Of a stretch of DNA of 64,000 bases, positions 7,754-16,240 are shown piece after piece; position 1 is the first letter of the stretch; every line of letters begins with the position of its first letter. Under the pieces are notes generated by a model, which worked only from the letters and a program-made list of their open reading frames with translations, did no database searches and was not told the origin of the DNA. Origin of the DNA: Thermosipho japonicus (GTDB lineage: Bacteria > Thermotogota > Thermotogae > Thermotogales > Fervidobacteriaceae); assembly GCF_014201655.1 (NCBI RefSeq), contig NZ_JACHEX010000005.1, forward strand, positions 1-64,000. Reading direction: 5' to 3'. Made by a program: the position numbers and the translations under genes.

Positions 7754-9430
7754 ATGGAAAGAATTGAATTAACATTTAAAGATGATGGCAAAAAAATTAC
7801 TGTTGAAAAAGGAATAACTTTAGAAAAATTTGTAGATGAATATGAAAAATACTATGAATCTCCAATAGTTGCAGCAAAGCTTAACAATTCTATAGTTGAA
7901 TTGTTTAGGCCTATTATTAGGTCTGGCGAAGTTGAATTCTTAGATATAAACTCAACAGATGGCTTTAGAATATATCAAAGAGGATTGCTGTTCATTTTAA
8001 AACACACCTTAAAAAAACTATACCCTGATTATACTCTAAAAGTATCGCATAGCGTAGGAAAAGCTATATATTGCGAATTAAAGTCAAAAAATAATAAAAA
8101 GATACTCTCTGAGAGCGAAATTAAAAAAGTAAAAGACGAAATGATGAAACTAATAAATGAAAACAAAAAATTTATTAAGCTTGAACTTTTAAAATCAGAA
8201 GCTTTAAAATTATTTGAAGAACTTGGATTTAATGACAAAGTAAGTTTATTAAAATATAGAAAGAAAAAAACAGTAAAAGTATATAAAATTGACGATAATT
8301 TTGATTACTTCTATGGCTATATGCCTTTAAGTACTGGAATACTAAAATACTTTGATCTTGCAAAATATGAAGAAGGATTTGTTTTGATTTTACCAACATT
8401 TAAAAACAAAAAACCGATAATCGAATTTAAACCTCTACCCAAACTTTCAGCAGTATTTTTAGAATATGAAAAATGGTTAGAAATTATGAATATAGATAGT
8501 GTAGGAGATTTAAATGATTTAATTGCAAAAGGAGAAAGAAGTGTAACCGATTTAATAATAATGTCAGAAGCATTGCATGAAAAAAGAATAGCCTTCATTG
8601 CCGAAGAAATAAAAAAGAGAAAAAATGTAAGATTAATCTTGATTGCTGGACCATCTTCAAGTGGAAAAACTACCTTTTCAAAAAGACTCATGGTTCAATT
8701 ACGTGCAAGTGGGCTAAGACCAGTTACAATTTCCTTAGATGATTATTTTGTAGATAGGGAAAAAACTCCACTTGATGAAAATGGAAAACCTGACTTTGAA
8801 GCTTTGGAAGCAATAGATATTGAATTATTTAATAAAAACCTCCTTGATTTATTCGAAGGAAAAACTGTTGAAATACCAAAATTCGACTTTACTAAGGGTA
8901 AAAGAAAAGAAAAAGGTACTCTAATGAAAATATCTAAAGATCAACCAATAATTGTTGAAGGTATACATGGCTTAAATCCAAAATTAACAAACTTAATACC
9001 AGAAGAATTAAAATTTAAAATTTATGCAAGCGCTCTAACACAGTTAAATTTAGATAATACAAATAGAATCCATACTACTGATACCAGACTTCTTAGAAGA
9101 ATAGTTAGAGATAGCAAATTTAGAGCTCATGATGCTCTTGCAACTCTAAAAATGTGGCCAAGCGTTAGAAGAGGCGAAGATAGAAATATCTTTCCACATC
9201 AAGAAAATGCGGATATAATGTTTAACAGTGCTCTTGTATATGAGATAGCTGTATTAAAGATATTTGCTGAACCTTTACTTATAGCGGTTCCTGATGACGT
9301 TCCAGAAAGTACTGAAGCAACAAGACTTTTAAAAATTCTTGATTACTTCTTGCCAATTACAAATATTGAAGATATTCCAAGAACTTCTCTTATAAGAGAA
9401 TTTATTGGAAGGAGTGTGTTTAAATATTGA
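7754..9430 (+). CDS. Uridine kinase-like nucleoside kinase with N-terminal TGS/ThrRS-like domains
   Basis: The N-terminal part (about 1-70) resembles a TGS domain, and the next 150 residues resemble the editing-associated second domain of threonyl-tRNA synthetase, without clear catalytic motifs. The C-terminal half is a uridine-kinase-type P-loop kinase: AGPSSSGKTTFSKRL near residue 296, SLDDYFVDR, VEGIHGLNP and a DTRLLRRIVRD segment. Proteins of this architecture and size (558 residues here) are known from Thermotogales and Firmicutes as uridine-kinase-related. Phosphorylation of a nucleoside is expected, but the substrate is not established by sequence. The site GGGGG precedes the ATG. Its last codons overlap the next gene by four bases. 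Confidence 0.85.
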   Translation: MERIELTFKDDGKKITVEKGITLEKFVDEYEKYYESPIVAAKLNNSIVELFRPIIRSGEVEFLDINSTDGFRIYQRGLLFILKHTLKKLYPDYTLKVSHSVGKAIYCELKSKNNKKILSESEIKKVKDEMMKLINENKKFIKLELLKSEALKLFEELGFNDKVSLLKYRKKKTVKVYKIDDNFDYFYGYMPLSTGILKYFDLAKYEEGFVLILPTFKNKKPIIEFKPLPKLSAVFLEYEKWLEIMNIDSVGDLNDLIAKGERSVTDLIIMSEALHEKRIAFIAEEIKKRKNVRLILIAGPSSSGKTTFSKRLMVQLRASGLRPVTISLDDYFVDREKTPLDENGKPDFEALEAIDIELFNKNLLDLFEGKTVEIPKFDFTKGKRKEKGTLMKISKDQPIIVEGIHGLNPKLTNLIPEELKFKIYASALTQLNLDNTNRIHTTDTRLLRRIVRDSKFRAHDALATLKMWPSVRRGEDRNIFPHQENADIMFNSALVYEIAVLKIFAEPLLIAVPDDVPESTEATRLLKILDYFLPITNIEDIPRTSLIREFIGRSVFKY

Positions 9431-10329
9431 AAAAATTTATTGTTGCTATAGTAATCTTTCTTCTAGCTTTAAATAGCTTTTCTGAAATTATAAAATTTGA
9501 TAATTATACAATAAATGCAACAAATCTAAATTTTGAAACGGTTGAAGAAATTTTAGAAAAATATTCTAAGTTTCTTTCAACAAGCGAAATTTCAACCGGA
9601 ACAATTGGCTCATTCAATTACATTGAGTGGGAAGATAAAATCATCTATTTTTCTAAAAACGTAATTGTCTTAGGAGAAAATGCGTTAGATAATCCAAATT
9701 TTGATGACATTTTCAATTTTTTTAATATAAAATACTTAAAACAAGAAAATGATTATAACTTTGCTGAAATGGTAATAACAAAAGTAGAAGATTTTGGAAG
9801 TTATTTACAGTTTGATTATCTCGGCAAAAATCTTATTGATATTGAAGCAACTGATAATGTTATTAATATAATTTCAAAAGGATTAATTTATTTCAACAAT
9901 AATCTATATGAACCTGGAAGTATATTACTGACCAAAAATATTGATTCTTCATACAAAACTGAATTAAATATTTTACCTAAACGAACAATCGTGCAATTTA
10001 TTAAAGAATACAATATTAAAAATATTATTGTAAATCTTTTTGGTGAAAAAATTGAAAAGTACGATTCTAAAAGTTTTGCTATAATATTCAAAGATAGTAA
10101 TATAAATGCTGTATTTGTACCAAACTACTCCCCGGATTTTTCCGGAAATGATTGGAAAGTTTTTTCAATATCGGACAAATTTGGAAAACTTGTTTCAAAA
10201 AAATTTAATCTAAAACTCTTTTATGTCCCATTTGTTCAAATCCCAAAAGATCTTCCAGCTATTGTAATCTTTACTTCACAGAATAGCTGGAAACAAATTT
10301 CTGAATTTGTTGAAGGTGAGTTACAATGA
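9427..10329 (+). CDS. Exported protein of unknown function
   Basis: I do not recognise this 300-residue protein with confidence. It begins at a TTG overlapping the stop of the kinase gene (GGAGTG site upstream) and has a clear signal peptide: KK, then FIVAIVIFLLALNSF. The rest alternates beta-strand-like segments rich in I, F, N and K, with no cysteines in conserved patterns. Its last third (a FVPNYSP segment, an SDKFGKLVSKKF segment, then LPAIVIFTS) has a loose resemblance in order to Amidase_3 peptidoglycan amidases, but the zinc-binding histidines and glutamate are missing. It sits directly before a GerMN protein and upstream of an M23 peptidase, which suggests a cell-envelope role. Confidence 0.7.
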   Translation: MKKFIVAIVIFLLALNSFSEIIKFDNYTINATNLNFETVEEILEKYSKFLSTSEISTGTIGSFNYIEWEDKIIYFSKNVIVLGENALDNPNFDDIFNFFNIKYLKQENDYNFAEMVITKVEDFGSYLQFDYLGKNLIDIEATDNVINIISKGLIYFNNNLYEPGSILLTKNIDSSYKTELNILPKRTIVQFIKEYNIKNIIVNLFGEKIEKYDSKSFAIIFKDSNINAVFVPNYSPDFSGNDWKVFSISDKFGKLVSKKFNLKLFYVPFVQIPKDLPAIVIFTSQNSWKQISEFVEGELQ

Positions 10330-10784
10330 AAAGGATAATTACATTACTTTTTATACTTATAGTTTCTTTTACACTAGTTGCTTCAAAAATTGCTTTTATT
10401 GAAAATAATGGTATAATTCTTTTAGAAGTAGGCGAATTTTCTTCAAATAAGGTTGTAGCTGTACAAGAAATTTTTGAAAAATTTTCAAAAGTTAAATTAA
10501 GTGACAGTCAAAAAAACTTTGTACCTCAAGGCATTTTAAATGCTTATTATTTTGTTGATACAGCATTAATAATTGATTTAAATTCTAAAAATATACAAAA
10601 TTACAGTAGTGAAGAAGAAATTTTTCTACTATTACAAATTCTATATTCACTTTTTGAAAACATAAATGGTATTGATAGAATTTATATATTAGTTGATGGA
10701 AAACAAAGTGAAATTTTTATTAGGAGCGTTAATATACACTTTTCTTTTCCAAAAGATTTATATAAAATTAAAAAGGGGGATTAA
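10326..10784 (+). CDS. Exported GerMN-domain protein
   Basis: This 152-residue protein has an N-terminal signal peptide ([19 protein letters not shown]) followed by one GerMN-like domain. The diagnostic pattern is a valine/isoleucine strand ending [10 protein letters not shown], then [20 protein letters not shown] and RIYILVDGK. GerMN domains occur in sporulation protein GerM and in lipoproteins of other envelope systems, and are thought to bind partners or peptidoglycan outside the cell. No lipobox cysteine is visible. The gene overlaps the previous exported protein by four bases, so the two are probably made together. Thermotogales do not sporulate, so the role must be a general envelope one. 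Confidence 0.65.
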   Translation: MKRIITLLFILIVSFTLVASKIAFIENNGIILLEVGEFSSNKVVAVQEIFEKFSKVKLSDSQKNFVPQGILNAYYFVDTALIIDLNSKNIQNYSSEEEIFLLLQILYSLFENINGIDRIYILVDGKQSEIFIRSVNIHFSFPKDLYKIKKGD

Positions 10785-10788
10785 AGGT

Positions 10789-11043
10789 ATGGCAGAAAAA
10801 TTTAATTTACAAGACAGATTTTTAAACATTCTAAGAACTAACAAAATACCAGTGAAAGTTTACTTAGTTAATGGTTTTCAAACTAAAGGAATTATAAGAT
10901 CCTTTGATAATTTTACAATGCTTCTGGAAAACGGTAGTCAACAAAATTTAATTTATAAACATGCAGTTAGCACAATCATGCCAGAAAGTTTCGTTAAACT
11001 AACTAAGCAACAAAACGAAGAATCGGAAAATGAGGAAAAGTAA
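10789..11043 (+). CDS. hfq: RNA chaperone Hfq
   Basis: Hfq forms a hexameric ring that helps small RNAs pair with mRNAs. The 84-residue protein has the Sm1 region ([24 protein letters not shown]) and the Sm2 signature YKHAVSTI, with a short acidic tail. The ATG at 10789 is four bases after the stop of the GerMN gene and has a purine-rich site (AGGGGGA). An upstream frame beginning at 10693 only extends into the GerMN gene and is not the start. The order hfq-hflX is the same as in many proteobacteria. Confidence 0.95.
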   Translation: MAEKFNLQDRFLNILRTNKIPVKVYLVNGFQTKGIIRSFDNFTMLLENGSQQNLIYKHAVSTIMPESFVKLTKQQNEESENEEK

Positions 11044-12106
11044 AGCACTAATTATAGGTTTATATAAACCTTCATTTGCTGAATCTTTTCTAGAGTTAGA
11101 AGAGTTGTGTGAAACTATAGGGATAAAAGTTATAGATAAAATCTTTCAGAAAAGGAACAAGCCTAACCCTGCATTTTATATAGGAAAAGGGCTATTAGAA
11201 AAAGTAAAAGAATTTTTTATACGCGAAGATATTGATTACTTGGTTATTGATGATAATATATCACACATTCAAAGAAGAAATATAGAAAAATACCTTGAAA
11301 AAAAAGTTTATGATAGAACCGAAATTATATTGGAAATCTTTGCAAAACATGCAAAAACAAATGAAGGAAGGTTGCAAGTTGAAATTGCAAGATTGAAGTA
11401 TTTATTGCCATACCTTATTGGACAGGGCAAGGAACTTTCAAGATTAGGTGGAGGCATAGGAACAAGAGGGCCAGGAGAAAAAAGACTAGAATATTCAAAG
11501 AGGTATATTAAAAATAGGATTAAAAAGTTAGAAAGCAAGTTAAAAAAACTTGAATCTATTAGGCAAGTCCAAAGAAAAAAAAGAAATCAAAACAATATTT
11601 ACAAAGTTTCTATAGTCGGTTATACTAATGCTGGAAAAACTACATTATTATCAAATTTGGCCAAAGAAACTTTGTTTTCAAAAAATGAAATGTTTACAAC
11701 TCTTTCGCCCGTTTCACGAAGAGTATTACTTCCAAGTGGTAGATATGCAATTTTTTCTGACACAGTTGGTTTCATAAGAAATCTACACCCTTTAATAATT
11801 GAAGCCTTTCATTCAACTTTAGAAGAAATAAATTTTTCAGACTTGATAATAATTTTAGTTGATGTAGCCGACAAAAACTTTGAAGAAAAAATAAAAATAA
11901 TTCATAAAACGCTTGAATCAATAAATATGGCTAAGATAAAGACCTTACTGGTATTTAACAAAATTGATTTATGCCATAAAGATTATATTAAAAACTTGCA
12001 AAGAAGATTTTCAAATGCAGTTTTTATATCTGCAAAAAACAAAGAAAACATATCAACACTCTTACATCAAGTAGAAAATTTACTACAGAAGGAGGTCAAA
12101 ATTTAA
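11030..12106 (+). CDS. hflX: Ribosome-associated GTPase HflX
   Basis: HflX binds the 50S subunit and rescues or splits stalled ribosomes after stress, including heat. The N-terminal HflX domain contains NPAFYIGKG and the signature [15 protein letters not shown], then a basic coiled-coil linker of about 35 residues. The G domain has G1 [12 protein letters not shown]3 DTVGFI and G4 NKID. At 358 residues it is a compact version without the extended C-terminal domain. The start overlaps hfq by 14 bases. Confidence 0.95.
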   Translation: MRKSKALIIGLYKPSFAESFLELEELCETIGIKVIDKIFQKRNKPNPAFYIGKGLLEKVKEFFIREDIDYLVIDDNISHIQRRNIEKYLEKKVYDRTEIILEIFAKHAKTNEGRLQVEIARLKYLLPYLIGQGKELSRLGGGIGTRGPGEKRLEYSKRYIKNRIKKLESKLKKLESIRQVQRKKRNQNNIYKVSIVGYTNAGKTTLLSNLAKETLFSKNEMFTTLSPVSRRVLLPSGRYAIFSDTVGFIRNLHPLIIEAFHSTLEEINFSDLIIILVDVADKNFEEKIKIIHKTLESINMAKIKTLLVFNKIDLCHKDYIKNLQRRFSNAVFISAKNKENISTLLHQVENLLQKEVKI

Positions 12107-13072
12107 ATGAAAAAAACAGTCGTTTTTATTCTTTTAATATTAATCACTTTATCATTTTCAAATTTCATTCCACCGGTAGATGATAGTTATATTACTTCGT
12201 CCTTTGCTGAATTCAGAAGTACAGGTAATTTACCACATTTTCATGGGGGAATTGATTTCAGCACATTTTCGAAAGAAGGTATACCAATTAAAGCAATTTA
12301 TGAAGGTTATGTTGTTAGAGTTGAATTAAATGACCCTATTTATGGAAACGTTATCGTTTTACAACATCCTAACGGTTATAGATCTTTATATGCACATCTC
12401 AGCAGTTTTAACTATACAATCGAAAATATTATAAAAAGCTTACAAGAAGAATTTCAAAATCAAAAAATTGTTATTAATTTCCCAGATAATGAAATTAAAT
12501 TTTCCCAAGGTGATATTATTGCATATTCTGGAAAAACTGGTGAAGCTGTAAAACCTCATTGTCATCTTGAAATAAGAAATAGTGATGAAACGTTAATGTT
12601 TGATCCTATAGATTTTTTGAATGTTCCAGCTCCAAATGGTGGAATAATTTTAAAAGAACTAATTATAAACGGAAAAAGTTATAACTACATTGAAGGCGAA
12701 ACCTATTCCTTTAAAGGGGATTATCCTAAAATTGAAATAAATTCTTATTTATTTGTTAACAATAATTTGCTTGGTCTTAAAGAAATAAAGCTTTACATTG
12801 CAAACAAACTAGTGTATGATATATTACTTGATGAAGTATCAAAAGATGAATTTTATAAACCATACATTGTTTATTCAAAAGATTCAATTGCAGCAGGGTA
12901 CATATACAAAACATATTATAAACTTTATCCAGAGATGCTTGGTGGACCAATTAAAGTTAATAATTTTCCAACTCTAAATACAAATACAGACTTTTTCCAA
13001 GTAAGAATTGAAGCATATGATCCATGGAAAAGGGTTAAAGAATTTACTTTTAACCTTAAGCGGGAGAGATAG
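12107..13072 (+). CDS. Secreted M23 (LytM-type) peptidoglycan metallopeptidase
   Basis: A signal peptide (KKTVVFILLILITLSFS) precedes a LytM/M23 domain with all zinc and catalytic residues: HFHGGIDFS (H and D), YAHLSS, and the HxH motif in KPHCHLEIRN. It should cut peptide cross-links in peptidoglycan. About 120 residues after the catalytic domain form a beta-rich C-terminal extension that I cannot assign. The site AAGGAGG precedes the ATG, which starts one base after the hflX stop. The presence of a GerMN protein and another exported protein in the same run suggests a wall-remodelling function. Confidence 0.88.
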   Translation: MKKTVVFILLILITLSFSNFIPPVDDSYITSSFAEFRSTGNLPHFHGGIDFSTFSKEGIPIKAIYEGYVVRVELNDPIYGNVIVLQHPNGYRSLYAHLSSFNYTIENIIKSLQEEFQNQKIVINFPDNEIKFSQGDIIAYSGKTGEAVKPHCHLEIRNSDETLMFDPIDFLNVPAPNGGIILKELIINGKSYNYIEGETYSFKGDYPKIEINSYLFVNNNLLGLKEIKLYIANKLVYDILLDEVSKDEFYKPYIVYSKDSIAAGYIYKTYYKLYPEMLGGPIKVNNFPTLNTNTDFFQVRIEAYDPWKRVKEFTFNLKRER

Positions 13073-13074
13073 AT

Positions 13075-13395
13075 ATGTTTGGTTTTTTCAAGAAGAAAAA
13101 GAATATAGAGAAAAATCCATTTTATAACGAAAAAGATTCTTTGGTTATATATTTAAAATGTGATAAATGTGGAGAAGTTTTTAGAAGCCATTTAAGAAAG
13201 GGTTATGATTTTTTAAATGAATACGATAACCCAAATGTCAGGTACAAAATAGAAAAATTATACGTTGGTTCAAAATGCCCAAACAAAATTGAAGTTAGAG
13301 CACAATTTACTGGTTCATATAAACCAGTAAGTTTTGATATATCTGGAGGTAAATTTATCTCAAAAGAAGAGTATGAAAAGGAGGTTGAGGGATGA
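13075..13395 (+). CDS. Small conserved-type protein with cysteine pair (possible zinc site)
   Basis: This 106-residue protein begins with a basic stretch ([10 protein letters not shown]) and contains CDKCGEVF and a third cysteine in SKCPN, resembling a partial zinc ribbon. The remainder is beta-strand-like. I do not recognise a named family. Its ATG has a GGGAGAG site, and it overlaps metK by four bases, so it is translationally coupled to metK. No membrane segment or signal peptide is present, so it is expected in the cytoplasm. Confidence 0.7.
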   Translation: MFGFFKKKKNIEKNPFYNEKDSLVIYLKCDKCGEVFRSHLRKGYDFLNEYDNPNVRYKIEKLYVGSKCPNKIEVRAQFTGSYKPVSFDISGGKFISKEEYEKEVEG

Positions 13396-14579
13396 AAAGA
13401 CTATTCACAAGTGAAAGTGTTACTGAAGGTCATCCAGACAAGGTAGCAGATCAAATTAGTGATGCTATCTTGGACGCGATGTTAGAACAAGACCCAAAGT
13501 CTAGGGTTGCTGTAGAAACACTAGTTACAACAGGTATTGCAATAGTTTCTGGTGAGGTAACAACAAGGGCATATGTTGATATTCAAGACATAGTAAGAAA
13601 AACTATTTTAGATATTGGTTATACTAGAGCAAAGTATGGTTTCGATGGTGAAACATGTGCAGTATTGTCCTCAATTCACAGTCAATCCCCAGATATTGCA
13701 CTAGGTGTTGACAAAGCTCTTGAAGCAAAAGAAGGCGAATTAAAATCAGAAGATGAGCTTGAACAAGTCGGAGCAGGAGACCAAGGAATGATGTTTGGTT
13801 ACGCTACAAATGAAACAAAAGAATATATGCCACTCCCAATAATGCTTTCTCATAAGCTTGCTATGAAACTCTCTGAAGTAAGAAAAAATGGTACGCTTTC
13901 ATTTTTAAGACCTGATGGAAAAACTCAAGTAACAATTGAATACGACGAAAACGACAAACCAATAAGAGTCGATACTGTTTTAATTTCTACACAACATGAG
14001 CCTGATGTTACAATTCCAGAAATAAAAGAAGCATTAATTAAGCACGTAATTGATCCTATAATTCCAGAAGAACTTAGGGATGACAAAATGAAAATTTTAG
14101 TAAATCCTACTGGAAGATTTGTCTTAGGCGGTCCATCAGCAGATACAGGACTAACTGGAAGAAAAATTATCGTTGATACCTACGGTGGTGCAGTACCTCA
14201 CGGTGGAGGTGCCTTTAGTGGAAAAGATCCAACAAAGGTAGATAGATCTGCACACTATTTTGCAAGATACGTTGCTAAAAATGTTGTCGCAGCAGGTCTT
14301 GCAGACAAATTTATGATTCAAGTTGCTTATGCAATTGGAAAAGCACATCCAGTATCAGTAATGATCAATACCTTCGGAACTGCTAAAACTGATGAAGATA
14401 AAATCTTAAAAGCAATTCTCGAAATTTTTGATTTTAGACCAGGTGCAATAATCAAAAAATTAAATCTTTTAAGACCAATATACAAGAAAACCGCAGCTTA
14501 TGGCCACTTTGGAAGAGAATTTGAGGAATTTACTTGGGAAAAATTAGATATGGTTGATGAACTTAAGAAAATTTTATAA
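13392..14579 (+). CDS. metK: S-adenosylmethionine synthetase
   Basis: MetK makes S-adenosylmethionine from methionine and ATP. The 395-residue protein shows all family signatures: [24 protein letters not shown] at the start, [12 protein letters not shown], the [15 protein letters not shown] phosphate loop and [11 protein letters not shown]. The length is normal. It lies in the same run as ahcY, which disposes of the by-product of methyl transfer. No SAM riboswitch is visible upstream; the gene overlaps its upstream neighbour by four bases, so control must act on the whole operon. Confidence 0.97.
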   Translation: MKRLFTSESVTEGHPDKVADQISDAILDAMLEQDPKSRVAVETLVTTGIAIVSGEVTTRAYVDIQDIVRKTILDIGYTRAKYGFDGETCAVLSSIHSQSPDIALGVDKALEAKEGELKSEDELEQVGAGDQGMMFGYATNETKEYMPLPIMLSHKLAMKLSEVRKNGTLSFLRPDGKTQVTIEYDENDKPIRVDTVLISTQHEPDVTIPEIKEALIKHVIDPIIPEELRDDKMKILVNPTGRFVLGGPSADTGLTGRKIIVDTYGGAVPHGGGAFSGKDPTKVDRSAHYFARYVAKNVVAAGLADKFMIQVAYAIGKAHPVSVMINTFGTAKTDEDKILKAILEIFDFRPGAIIKKLNLLRPIYKKTAAYGHFGREFEEFTWEKLDMVDELKKIL

Positions 14580-14600
14580 TAAACGGGAGGTATGAGATTT

Positions 14601-14879
14601 ATGCCAAACATAAAATCAGCAAAAAAAAGAGTTAAAGTTTCAGAAAGAAACAGATTAATCAATAAAGCATATAAAACAAGAATGAAAAATTCCATAAAAA
14701 AAGTTTTATTAGCACTTCAAGAAGGAAAATCACGTGAAGAAGTTGAACAATTGTATAAAGTAGCTCAAAGTGCAATTGATAAAGCTGCTAAAATAGGTGC
14801 AATACACAAAAACCAAGCATCAAGAAGAAAATCAAGATTAATTGCAAAAATAAACAAACATTTTGCAAGTAAAGAATAA
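14601..14879 (+). CDS. rpsT: 30S ribosomal protein S20
   Basis: A small, highly basic helical protein (92 residues) that binds 16S rRNA. It starts MPNIKSAKKRVK and has the typical NKAYKTRMKN and GAIHKNQASRRKSRL segments. An ATG at 14592 lies only one base after the GGGAGG site, so the ATG at 14601 (spacing ten) is preferred; homologues also begin MPNIKSA. It is separated from metK by 21 bases. Confidence 0.96.
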   Translation: MPNIKSAKKRVKVSERNRLINKAYKTRMKNSIKKVLLALQEGKSREEVEQLYKVAQSAIDKAAKIGAIHKNQASRRKSRLIAKINKHFASKE

Positions 14880-14894
14880 TTTTGGAGGTGCAGC

Positions 14895-15203
14895 ATGCCG
14901 TTTCATTATACAATAGAAATGCTAGTAAATGAACTAAAAGCTAAATCAATTCTCCAAAATGAAGAAATAATTAACTTAGCAGAAAAAAATGAAACCAAAA
15001 TCGAATATCAAAACGGAAATCTTATTTTGACTTGTGCTGAAAATCAAGACCTTGACGAAGAGTTAGTTAAAAAAATTTTAAGTACTATAAGTGGAAGTGT
15101 TACAGCAAAGGCTTATCTAATAGACGGAAAATCAAAAATTGAAATTTTTAACGGAAAACTTGATCCTAAAAACCCATTTGGAAACTCTCAAGATGATATT
15201 TAG
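14895..15203 (+). CDS. Small protein of unknown function, possibly truncated by an in-frame TAG
   Basis: This 102-residue protein starts at an ATG with GGAGGTG and reads as a folded alpha/beta domain (an EMLVNELKAKS helix, a KKILSTISGSVTAKAY segment). I do not recognise it. It stops at TAG (15201-15203), but the same frame continues without interruption for 32 more codons to TAA at 15300-15302. That extension is strongly acidic and ends DLEDFLDYDEEE. This looks like one ancestral frame cut by a nonsense mutation, or a natural end followed by a decayed tail. It is the last gene before the terminator of the 10-kb run. Confidence 0.7.
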   Translation: MPFHYTIEMLVNELKAKSILQNEEIINLAEKNETKIEYQNGNLILTCAENQDLDEELVKKILSTISGSVTAKAYLIDGKSKIEIFNGKLDPKNPFGNSQDDI

Positions 15204-15302
15204 GAAAGAACTATTGAAAGCATAGAAGAAGAAATGGATGATAGCGGAATAGTAATCGACGAAGATTTAGAAGACTTTTTAGATTATGATGAAGAAGAAT
15301 AA
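15204..15302 (+). other. In-frame acidic coding extension after TAG
   Basis: Thirty-two sense codons in the frame of the upstream gene follow its TAG, then TAA. The encoded tail is very rich in E and D. An internal ATG at 15234 lacks a good ribosome-binding site, so independent translation is unlikely. Either translation reads through the TAG, or this is the remains of the original C-terminus. Confidence 0.55.
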
Positions 15303-15311
15303 AATCAAATT

Positions 15312-15350
15312 AACATGGCTTTGAGTTAAAACTCAAAGCCATGTTTTTAT
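15312..15350 (+). terminator. Strong bidirectional terminator
   Basis: A 15-bp perfect stem (arms 15312-15326 and 15331-15345) with a four-base loop is followed by T5. It closes the ahcY-rpsT run on the plus strand. The opposite face ends the minus-strand gene at 15347, whose last codons overlap it. Confidence 0.93.
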
Positions 15351-16159
15351 TTTACAAAACTTGATAAAATTTTAGAAAGAACATTTGCAAAACTGATATA
15401 CTCATTATTTTCAAAAGTAATTTCACTTTCAAAGCTATAAAGTGAGAGGAATCCAATACATTCTTTATCTTTAAATATTGGGATTGATAGTGATGAAGTT
15501 AGCCTTAATAAATTTCCATGTATTACCAATTCATTAACTTTTTCCATTCTTTCACTATCTACTTCCAAATAGTATTCATCTAAAATCTCATCCAATTTTA
15601 CTACCATAGGTTTTTTAAATCTTTCAGCATAAATCTCATTCTCATAGAATAACAATTTTTTCATAAATTCATCATTATCAAATCCATATGACGATTTAAT
15701 TTTAAAATAGTTATTAATCTTTTTTGATAATAATGCAGCATCAACTTCGACTAAATTTTTTACAATTAACTCTAAAAAATCATCTAAACTATTACTTGAA
15801 AATAATCCTTCCCTTTCCCACTTTTGATAAAATTTGGTATAAATTATTCCTATCAACTCAAAAAATTTTGCTTTCAAATTATTCTTTAATAATTCATTTG
15901 CATTTCTAAAAGCTATAATAAATTTTAATCCATCTTTTACTACACTTACTTCAAATATACCATGATCAGAATCAAACAAAAAATTATTTGCATTATCTAA
16001 CATTTTTATTCGATACTGACTTAAGAAAATTTCTATAATATCCTGAGTTGTATCTAAATTAAATTTTGAATAATAAACTTTGTAGTTATTAACGCTAAAT
16101 TCTATAACTATATCAAATAATCTACTTAACATTAAATCGCTAATAAAAATCACCTCCAT
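15347..16159 (-). CDS. GAF-like domain protein of unknown function (start uncertain)
   Basis: This protein of up to 270 residues ends in a segment that reads like a GAF sensor domain (SIPIFKDKECIGFLSLYSF, then a helix ISFANVLSKIL). The N-terminal half is mostly helical and unassigned. No catalytic or DNA-binding motif is visible. The frame's first ATG (16157-16159) is part of the Shine-Dalgarno sequence GGAGGTG (16151-16157), so it cannot be used efficiently. Six bases after that site is an ATT codon (16142-16144), and the next ATG is 16130-16132. The real start is probably one of these two. It is transcribed alone, from a promoter that overlaps that of the divergent HAD gene. Confidence 0.65.
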   Translation of the reverse strand: MEVIFISDLMLSRLFDIVIEFSVNNYKVYYSKFNLDTTQDIIEIFLSQYRIKMLDNANNFLFDSDHGIFEVSVVKDGLKFIIAFRNANELLKNNLKAKFFELIGIIYTKFYQKWEREGLFSSNSLDDFLELIVKNLVEVDAALLSKKINNYFKIKSSYGFDNDEFMKKLLFYENEIYAERFKKPMVVKLDEILDEYYLEVDSERMEKVNELVIHGNLLRLTSSLSIPIFKDKECIGFLSLYSFESEITFENNEYISFANVLSKILSSFVK

Positions 16160-16176
16160 TTTCTTCTATTTATATT

Positions 16177-16204
16177 ATTTTACCATGAAAACTTTATGAT
16201 ACAA
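16177..16204 (-). promoter_or_regulatory. Promoter of the GAF-like gene, overlapping the divergent promoter
   Basis: On the minus strand, TTGTAT (16199-16204) and TAAAAT (16177-16182) are separated by 16 bases, with TGG just before the -10 (extended -10). Its -35 occupies the -10 of the opposite promoter. Confidence 0.5.
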
Positions 16205-16205
16205 T
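16178..16205 (+). promoter_or_regulatory. Promoter of the HAD phosphatase gene, overlapping the divergent promoter
   Basis: TTTACC (16178-16183) and TACAAT (16200-16205), spacing 16, with TGA before the -10 (extended -10). It lies 36 bases before the HAD start codon. Confidence 0.45.
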
Positions 16206-16240
16206 CAATTTAGACTAACTTAAAATGAAGGGGGTATAAA

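Noticed and set aside
13380-13395. SAM riboswitch upstream of metK
   Set aside because: metK overlaps the previous gene by four bases, leaving no leader. The ahcY leader (5021-5133) shows no structured element that I could recognise.
15234-15302. Independent small gene beginning at the ATG at 15234
   Set aside because: It lacks a proper ribosome-binding site and is better explained as the in-frame continuation after the TAG.
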